DNA from: Aldehydirespirator sp965220645
Lineage (GTDB): Bacteria; Actinomycetota; Acidimicrobiia; Acidimicrobiales; Aldehydirespiratoraceae
Reading direction: 5' to 3'
Assembly: GCA_965220645.1 (NCBI GenBank)
Contig: OZ244836.1
Location: 372,001 to 436,000, forward strand
Length of the DNA: 64,000 bases
In this document: in pieces, positions 58,796 to 64,000 of the stretch
Numbering within the stretch: position 1 is the stretch's first letter
Layout: each line of letters opens with the position of its first letter
Program-made: the position numbers and the translations under genes
Notes under the pieces: model-generated
Told to the model about the DNA's origin: nothing
The model's database searches: none
Seen by the model: the letters and a program-made list of their open reading frames with translations, nothing else

Positions 58796-60451
58796 GTGAA
58801 ACGACTGAGATGGATGTTCGCAGTGATCTGTGCCGTGGCCCTAGTGGCTGCGGCATGCGGCGGTGACGACGAGCCAGAGCCGGCGGCACAGCCCGACGAC
58901 GGCGCCGCAGCTGCGGCGGCGCAGGCTGAGGTTGACGCGGCGCAGGCTGAGGTTGACGCGGCGCAGGCTGCCGCGGACACGGCGCAGGCTGCCGCGGACG
59001 AGGCCGAAGCGAGACTGGCCGAGGCCGAGGCTGCCGCCGCCGAGGCGAGTGCGGAGCAGCAGGCTGAAGCGCAGGCGGCGCTAGAGGCCGCCCAGGCTGA
59101 GGCGGCTGCGGCGCAGGCCGCGGTCGACGCGGCCCAGGCTGAGGCTGAGCAGGCTGCGGCTGAGGCTGCGGCGGCTGAGGCTGAGGCGGCGGCTGCGCAG
59201 GCCGCGTTGGCTGAGGCCGAAGGCGTGATCGCGCACGACTTCGGCGTTGACCCCGACACGATGACGATCCGCGTGGGCGTCAACACCGACCTGTCAGGCA
59301 TCTTCGCTCCGCTGACCACCAAGATCACCGACGGCCACCTGGTCTACTGGGAGTGGATCAACGACAATGGCGGCATCCAGGGCTGGACGATCGAACCGGT
59401 CGTGCACGACAACGCTTACAACGTGCCCACCCACCTCGAGAACTACGAGGTCATGGCGGGCGAGGGCGATGACAGCGTGGTGATGTTCTCCACGTCGACG
59501 GGCTCGCCCCACACGGCCTCCACGGCGCAGTCGCTGATCGAGGACAACATCGCAGCCATCCCGCTGTCGTGGTACTCCGGCTGGGCCGACCCCGCCATCG
59601 GCAAGAACGTGTTCGAGGTGCAGACCAACTACTGCATCGAGGCCATGAACGGCGCCACCTACATGTCGGAGACCTACGGCAACAATGTGGCCATCGCCAG
59701 CTTCCCCGGGGACTACGGTGAGGACGGCGCTGAGGGCGTGAAGGTCGCGGCGGAGGCGCTGGGCCTCAACATCGTCTTCGACGGCCAGGCCCAGGTCATT
59801 CCCGGCGGCGACCTGACACCGGTCATCACCGGCATTGCCGAGTCCGGCGCCGACTTCGTGTGGTTGACCACCAACCCCACGACCACAGCCACGCTCATGG
59901 GCGGGGCCGCTCAGGCCGGCTTCACCGGCCAGTGGTCGGGCAACAGCCCGAGCTGGAACCCGGCCCTGCTGGGCATCGAGGGCTTCAGAGAGCTGGCCGA
60001 CGCGGTCTACACGCACTCCACCTACACGGTGCTGTGGGACGTCGGCGAGGCCGACGGCATGGGAGAGATGATTGCCGCCATGCGCCAGTACCGTCCCGAC
60101 GCCCCGTTTGACGACGTGTACATAATCAGCTTCATCGAGGGTTACGTCGCCACGCAGATTCTCGACAGGGCGATCAGCAATGGCAACCTCACACGGGCCG
60201 GCGTGCTGGCTGCGGCCAACTCGGTCACTGCCGACCTCAAGGGTCTCGCCCCGAACCAGAGTTGGCGCGGCAACCCCGACGACAACGTGGTGCGTGAGAC
60301 GTACCTCTACGATGTCGACCTGTCGCTCTACACCCCGGGCGTCACGGTGTCCGAGGAGGGCGGCAACAACGGCTTCCGGCTCATCAAGGGCCCCTACGCC
60401 TCCGAGACTGCTCTCAACTGGGAGTACGAGCCCTGCTTCAAGGCCTCATAG
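58796..60451 (+). CDS. livK: LivK-type substrate-binding lipoprotein with an alanine-rich heptad spacer
   Basis: 551 residues. A lipoprotein signal ends LVAAACGG with the lipid Cys at 21. Residues 37-142 are built of heptads such as AAQAEVD and AAQAAAD, an Ala-zipper-like coiled coil of about 15 turns of seven, encoded partly by exact 21-bp repeats. The periplasmic binding domain (Peripla_BP_6) runs from about 155 to the end (TIRVGVNTDLSGIFAPLTT, FPGDYGEDGAEGVKVAAEAL). The spacer would hold the binding domain away from the membrane. GTG at 58796 has AAGGAGG 9 nt upstream. Confidence 0.88.
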   Translation: MKRLRWMFAVICAVALVAAACGGDDEPEPAAQPDDGAAAAAAQAEVDAAQAEVDAAQAAADTAQAAADEAEARLAEAEAAAAEASAEQQAEAQAALEAAQAEAAAAQAAVDAAQAEAEQAAAEAAAAEAEAAAAQAALAEAEGVIAHDFGVDPDTMTIRVGVNTDLSGIFAPLTTKITDGHLVYWEWINDNGGIQGWTIEPVVHDNAYNVPTHLENYEVMAGEGDDSVVMFSTSTGSPHTASTAQSLIEDNIAAIPLSWYSGWADPAIGKNVFEVQTNYCIEAMNGATYMSETYGNNVAIASFPGDYGEDGAEGVKVAAEALGLNIVFDGQAQVIPGGDLTPVITGIAESGADFVWLTTNPTTTATLMGGAAQAGFTGQWSGNSPSWNPALLGIEGFRELADAVYTHSTYTVLWDVGEADGMGEMIAAMRQYRPDAPFDDVYIISFIEGYVATQILDRAISNGNLTRAGVLAAANSVTADLKGLAPNQSWRGNPDDNVVRETYLYDVDLSLYTPGVTVSEEGGNNGFRLIKGPYASETALNWEYEPCFKAS

Positions 60452-60476
60452 CCGCATCCTGTAGTTGATCGAGGCG

Positions 60477-60509
60477 CGAGCCCGGCGGTGCTCCGGCCCG
60501 CCGGGCTCG
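60477..60509 (+). terminator. Strong hairpin terminator after livK
   Basis: CGAGCCCGGCGG and CCGCCGGGCTCG form a perfect 12-bp stem around a 9-nt loop, 26 bp after the livK stop; flanking GGCGCGAG/CTCGCGCC could extend it. No U-tract, but the stem is very stable. The remaining 60510-60708 shows no gene or further hairpin. Confidence 0.75.
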
Positions 60510-60708
60510 TCTCGCGCCCTGGAGGCCGAGCGGAGTCAGGGTTAGATCAAGCCCTCCTGCGGCACTGTCCAGGGCAGTTTGGCCACGTGCTGGATCAGTA
60601 GATCGCCGTACTCTCAAGGCAAGACCGGAGTGTATGGTGTGCCTTCGCTGTCACATAGCGGATTCCCATTAGCTGATTCCATTCGCGCCAACCCCACAGA
60701 ATTCAGGC

Positions 60709-61500
60709 ATGCTCACAGTCGCCAACCTGGAAGTCGTCTACAACGAGGTGATCCTCGTGCTTCGCGGGCTTTCGATAGAGGTGCCCGACGGGAGCATCGT
60801 GGCGCTGCTCGGTGCCAACGGCGCTGGCAAGACCACGACAGTGCGGTCCATCACGGGCCTTCTCGATGTCCACGAGGGCGACATCACCAAGGGCTCTGTC
60901 GTCTGGAACGGGACAAACATCTCCCAACTCAAGCCATCGCGGATCGTGGAGCTGGGAATCACCCAGGTGATGGAGGGTCGCCGCGTATTCGCCGAGCTCA
61001 CCGTGGATGAGAACCTCGACACCGGGGCGTTCACCGTGCGTGACCGCCGAGCCAACGCGGCCTCCTACGAGAGGGTGATGGCACTCTTTCCGCTGTTACG
61101 GGATCGGCGACGGCACATCGCCGGGTATCTGTCCGGCGGTGAGCAGCAGATGCTGGCTATCGGGCGAGCCTTGATGGCCGACCCGGAGCTGCTCATTCTC
61201 GACGAGCCGTCCTTGGGTCTGGCCCCGATGCTGATAGAGCAGATCCGCGACATCATCGTCGACATCAACTCCCAGGGAACCAGCGTGCTGCTGATCGAGC
61301 AGAACGCGGTGATGGCCCTGTCCATCGCCCATTACGGCTACGTGATGGAGTCGGGCAAGGTGGTAATGGACGGCGAACCCAAGAAGCTGCTGGCCGACGA
61401 GGATGTGCAGGAGTTCTACTTGGGCCTGCACGCCGAAGGCGACCGCAAGTCGTTCCGAGACGTAAAGCACTACAAGCGCCGCAAGCGCTGGCTGTCATGA
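60709..61500 (+). CDS. livF: ABC transporter ATP-binding protein (LivF)
   Basis: 263 residues. Walker A GANGAGKTTT at about 35-44, signature YLSGGEQQMLAIGRAL and Walker B LLILDEPSLGLAP; the Q-loop ITQVMEGRRVFAELTV is typical of LivF. An extra C-terminal basic tail of about 25 residues (FRDVKHYKRRKRW) is unusual. Overlaps livG by 4 bp. Confidence 0.92.
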   Translation: MLTVANLEVVYNEVILVLRGLSIEVPDGSIVALLGANGAGKTTTVRSITGLLDVHEGDITKGSVVWNGTNISQLKPSRIVELGITQVMEGRRVFAELTVDENLDTGAFTVRDRRANAASYERVMALFPLLRDRRRHIAGYLSGGEQQMLAIGRALMADPELLILDEPSLGLAPMLIEQIRDIIVDINSQGTSVLLIEQNAVMALSIAHYGYVMESGKVVMDGEPKKLLADEDVQEFYLGLHAEGDRKSFRDVKHYKRRKRWLS

Positions 61501-62306
61501 GTGCGGCACAGGAGACTCGTGACGCCTTGCTGGAGGTGGACGACATCTCCTTGCGCTTCGGCGGAGTCACCGCCATCGACTCGGTGTCGTTCGAGGTGCG
61601 AAACGGTGAGCTGTTCGCCATCATCGGTCCCAACGGGGCCGGCAAGACCTCGATCTTCAACTCCATCTCGCAGGTCTACCGGCCCCAGTCGGGCGACATC
61701 CGCTGGAAGGGCGCCTCGATCATCGGCACCCGCCCCGACCGCGTGGCCCAGCTCGGAGTGGCTCGCACGTTTCAGAACATTGAGCTGTTCCCCCAGATGA
61801 CCGTGCTCGACAACCTGCTGACCGGACGGCACATTCGCATGAGCAGCTCTTTCCTGGCCGGTGCGATATGGGTGGGCAAGGCGAAGCGCGAGGAGATCGA
61901 GCACCGCCGCAGGGTGGAGGACATCATCGACTTCCTGGAGATCGAGGGCTGGCGCAAGCATCCGGTGGCGCTGTTGCCCTACGGGATACAGAAGCGAGTG
62001 GAGCTGGGCCGGGCGCTGGCCATGGATCCCGAGTTACTCATGCTGGACGAGCCGGTGGCCGGGATGAACCTGGAGGAGACCGAGGACATGGCCCGCTTCA
62101 TCCTCGACATCCGGCGCGAGCTGGGCATCACACTGCTCATGGTGGAGCACGACATGGGCCTCGTAATGGACATCGCGGACCGGGTTATGGTCCTCGACTT
62201 CGGCCAGAGAATTGCCGAGGGCACTCCGGCCGAAGTACAGCGGGATCCCCGCGTGATAGCGGCCTACCTGGGCAGCACCGAACTGGACGTGCAGGCTTCC
62301 GAGTGA
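61497..62306 (+). CDS. livG: ABC transporter ATP-binding protein (LivG)
   Basis: 269 residues. Walker A GPNGAGKTSIFN, the LivG-specific GVARTFQNIELFPQMTVLDN, signature-region LLPYGIQKRVELGRAL and Walker B LLMLDEPVAGMN. The signature LSGGQ is replaced by LPYGIQ, as in this subfamily. Overlaps bioB by 4 bp, linking the transporter operon to biotin synthesis genes. Confidence 0.92.
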   Translation: MSAAQETRDALLEVDDISLRFGGVTAIDSVSFEVRNGELFAIIGPNGAGKTSIFNSISQVYRPQSGDIRWKGASIIGTRPDRVAQLGVARTFQNIELFPQMTVLDNLLTGRHIRMSSSFLAGAIWVGKAKREEIEHRRRVEDIIDFLEIEGWRKHPVALLPYGIQKRVELGRALAMDPELLMLDEPVAGMNLEETEDMARFILDIRRELGITLLMVEHDMGLVMDIADRVMVLDFGQRIAEGTPAEVQRDPRVIAAYLGSTELDVQASE

Positions 62307-63301
62307 CTGAAGCGGCGATTCGAAGCGCGTGGGCGGCTCTGCTCGACGAACGCCGCCAGCTCACGCCGGGCGAGCTCGCAGATCTGGCTTCGATCGGGGA
62401 CGCGTCGGTTCCATCTCTCGCATCATTGGCCCACGAGGTGAGGCTGGCGTGGGCCGGCCCGATGGTGGAGGTGGAGGGGATCCTGTCGGCCAAGACCGGG
62501 GGCTGCGGTGAGGATTGTCACTTCTGCAGCCAGTCGGCCGCGTTCGACACGCAGGTCAAGGCCACACCGTTTCTCGACACCGAAGAAGTGTTGGCAGCCG
62601 CCCGGGAGACCGCGGAGCTCGGGGCCAGCGAGTTCTGCATGGTGCTGGCGGTGCGCGGTCCGGACCGGCGCACCATGGACCGCCTCATCGACCTGACGGC
62701 CCTGGTGTCGGCCACCACGGGCCTGAACGTGGCGATCAGCGCCGGCATCCTCACTCGGGACCAGGCCTTCGAGTTCGCCGCGGCCGGAGTGCACCGCTAC
62801 AACCACAACCTGGAGACGAGCCGGTCATTCTTTGGCCAGGTCGTGACGACCCACAGCTTCGACGAGCGCGTGGACACCTGCACGTTTGTGCGCGAGGCGG
62901 GTATGGAACTGTGCTGCGGCGTGCTGCTCGGCATGGGCGAGAGCGTCGAGCAGCGGCTGGAGCTGATCTCCCAGATCCGGGCAGTGGAGCCCTGCGAGGT
63001 GCCCATCAACTTCTTGAACCCCCGACCGGGCACCCCGTTGCAGGTCCGCAAGCCGGTGGGCGCATTGGAGGCCATCCGCTGGATCGCACTGTTCCGGCTG
63101 GCACTGCCGTCGGTGATCCTGCGCTACGCCGGCGGTCGAGAGATCACCCTGCGCGACCTGCAGGCCATGGGAATGACCTCAGGGATAAACGCCTTGATCG
63201 TGGGCAACTACCTGACCACGTTGGGGCGGTCGCCCCAGCAGGACCTGGACATGCTCGCCGACCTGCGAATGCCCATCGGCAGTCTCTCGGCCGCGGTTTG
63301 A
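62303..63301 (+). CDS. bioB: Biotin synthase
   Basis: 332 residues of the radical-SAM family. The [4Fe-4S] motif is C-GED-C-HF-C in KTGGCGEDCHFCSQSA, followed by the family words NHNLETSRSFF, NFLNPRPGTPL and GNYLTTLGRSPQQDLDML. It inserts sulphur into dethiobiotin. GTG at 62303 overlaps the livG stop; the frame is open to 61868 inside livG but that is a shadow. The stop overlaps the bsaP-like start as TTGA. Confidence 0.95.
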   Translation: MTEAAIRSAWAALLDERRQLTPGELADLASIGDASVPSLASLAHEVRLAWAGPMVEVEGILSAKTGGCGEDCHFCSQSAAFDTQVKATPFLDTEEVLAAARETAELGASEFCMVLAVRGPDRRTMDRLIDLTALVSATTGLNVAISAGILTRDQAFEFAAAGVHRYNHNLETSRSFFGQVVTTHSFDERVDTCTFVREAGMELCCGVLLGMGESVEQRLELISQIRAVEPCEVPINFLNPRPGTPLQVRKPVGALEAIRWIALFRLALPSVILRYAGGREITLRDLQAMGMTSGINALIVGNYLTTLGRSPQQDLDMLADLRMPIGSLSAAV

Positions 63302-63540
63302 GCCGGCCGGCGTCCTATTGCCGCGGCTGCGGGCGAGTCGACTGCTCCGGATGCCTGCCTGAACTCGATCCGCCTCGCTACTGCCCAACGTGTGGAGCCT
63401 GGCTGGCCACGTCCGTGACTCCCGCGGGCTGGACCGCCAAGTGCCGAAATTGCGGCACTACCCACCCAGAGGCCGAGCGAACAATTGGCAGGTGGACTTC
63501 GCAAGACGCCGAGCGAGGCCGTGGCCCGAGCGGCCCGTGA
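63298..63540 (+). CDS. BsaP-like biotin synthase auxiliary protein with a repeat-encoded tail
   Basis: About 80 residues from TTG 63298. It contains CRGC, CSGC, CPTCG and CRNCG Cys pairs and the conserved core PPRYCPTCGAWLATSVTPAG, which matches BsaP, the small protein encoded beside bioB in actinobacteria and needed for biotin synthase activity there. The coupling by TTGA overlap fits. The last eight residues and the TGA stop come from a copy of the dispersed repeat. Confidence 0.78.
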   Translation: MSRPASYCRGCGRVDCSGCLPELDPPRYCPTCGAWLATSVTPAGWTAKCRNCGTTHPEAERTIGRWTSQDAERGRGPSGP

Positions 63541-63568
63541 GCGCAGCGAATAAGAGCGGGAAGCACAG
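63515..63568 (+). repeat. Dispersed REP-like repeat, copy at the bsaP-like gene end
   Basis: GGCCCGAGCGGCCCGTGAGC then GCAGCGAATAAGAGCGGGAAG. It provides the stop codon of the bsaP-like gene and includes an intact target CCGTGAGCGCAGC (63535-63547), the same as the one occupied at 51.5-53 kb. Confidence 0.9.
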
Positions 63569-63580
63569 ACCGCATAGCCC

Positions 63581-64000
63581 TTAGGTTCGCAGCACCTCGA
63601 CGACCTCATGACAGGTCGTGCAGCGATGGACGGCCCGGCAGCGGGCCGGACCGAACGGTGACTGCTCTACGAGCGCTGCGGTGCCGCAGCGGGGACACTC
63701 GGCCGGCTTTCCGGGCACGGCGACCGCCACCGTGAACTCGCGCGCCATGGTGGCTCGAGCATGTTCGCTGAGCCTTGACGTGTCCCAGGCCTCAGCACTG
63801 CGCCTTACCTCCACATCGGTGATGCCGTCCAGCGCTCCAACTGCCCTGGTGATCTCGGACACGATGACCTCGAAGGCAGGGCAGCCGCTGAAGGTGGTGA
63901 TCAACTCGACCGCAACCCGTCCACCCGCGAGTTCGATCGCGCCGATCATGCCCATGTCGACCACGCTGACACCGGGGTATTCGGGGTCGTCCACCCTCCG
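63581..64000 (-). CDS. PaaD-like iron-sulfur/DUF59 protein (5' end outside window)
   Basis: About 140 codons visible; the gene enters from the right edge. A MIP18/DUF59 domain (SVVDMGMIGAIELAGGRVAV, TFSGCPAFEVIVSEI) is followed by a C-terminal zinc-ribbon-like part (CPRCG...CTTC), the layout of PaaD, the phenylacetyl-CoA epoxygenase accessory protein. The usual upstream PDPEIP-type start region is cut (visible as DDPEYPGVS). No other paa gene is visible. Confidence 0.7.
   Translation of the reverse strand, partial: RRVDDPEYPGVSVVDMGMIGAIELAGGRVAVELITTFSGCPAFEVIVSEITRAVGALDGITDVEVRRSAEAWDTSRLSEHARATMAREFTVAVAVPGKPAECPRCGTAALVEQSPFGPARCRAVHRCTTCHEVVEVLRT

Overview
The window is high-GC bacterial chromosome carrying the replication-origin region of an actinobacterium, most likely class Acidimicrobiia. 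The assignment is an inference from gene content and synteny: dnaA-dnaN-recF-dciA-gyrB-gyrA followed by a DUF3566 protein and tRNA-Ile, a DUF5318 protein near rpsF-ssb-rpsR-rplI-dnaB, a cwlM-like gene with trxA/trxB beside parAB, an F420-type nitroreductase-fold protein, and a BsaP-like partner of biotin synthase. Start codons are often GTG or TTG, and genes commonly overlap by 4 bp.

Layout. 1-8.8 kb: a cut-off membrane-anchored cytochrome c, a heterotetrameric sarcosine oxidase operon (soxB-soxD-soxA-soxG) with a divergent LysR regulator, a deazaflavin-dependent nitroreductase-like protein and an amidohydrolase. 8.8-17.2 kb: a molybdopterin oxidoreductase with a fused ferredoxin/NrfD partner and a TetR regulator, then a taurine-type set (class III aminotransferase, TauA-like lipoprotein with an internal deletion, phosphate acetyltransferase). 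17.3-21 kb: an FMN 2-hydroxy acid dehydrogenase, a histidinol-phosphatase-like enzyme and a Rossmann-fold protein. 21-37.5 kb: the origin core. dnaA, dnaN, recF, dciA, gyrB and gyrA run leftward from oriC (31579-31986); rpmH, rnpA, yidD, yidC, jag, rsmG, parA and parB run rightward, with a parS site in front of parA. 37.5-43.9 kb (leftward): CwlM-like protein, thioredoxin and its reductase, an ECF sigma/anti-sigma pair, DegV and a GNAT. 44-51.4 kb (rightward): deacetylase, tRNA nucleotidyltransferase, panB, the rpsF-ssb-rpsR-rplI operon and dnaB. 51.5-53 kb: an IS110-family element. 53-63.5 kb: acyl-CoA dehydrogenase, acyl-CoA ligase and a Liv-type ABC transporter, running into bioB and a BsaP-like gene. 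The right edge holds a cut-off PaaD-like gene.

The most interesting structure is a linked pair: (i) a dispersed REP-like repeat present in about eight full or partial copies, every one lying in sense orientation at or just after the 3' end of a gene and in three cases translated as a C-terminal tail; and (ii) an IS110 element inserted inside one copy. The 5' non-coding region of the IS contains four short segments that match, in the order and polarity expected of a bridge RNA, the two halves of the repeat target and the two ends of the element, each pair enclosed by complementary stems. This gives a readable prediction of target choice: a 13-bp site GCTGCG-CT-CACGG within the repeat. Two short tandem duplications that created coupled micro-ORFs (4.5 kb and 13.2 kb) are further unusual features.
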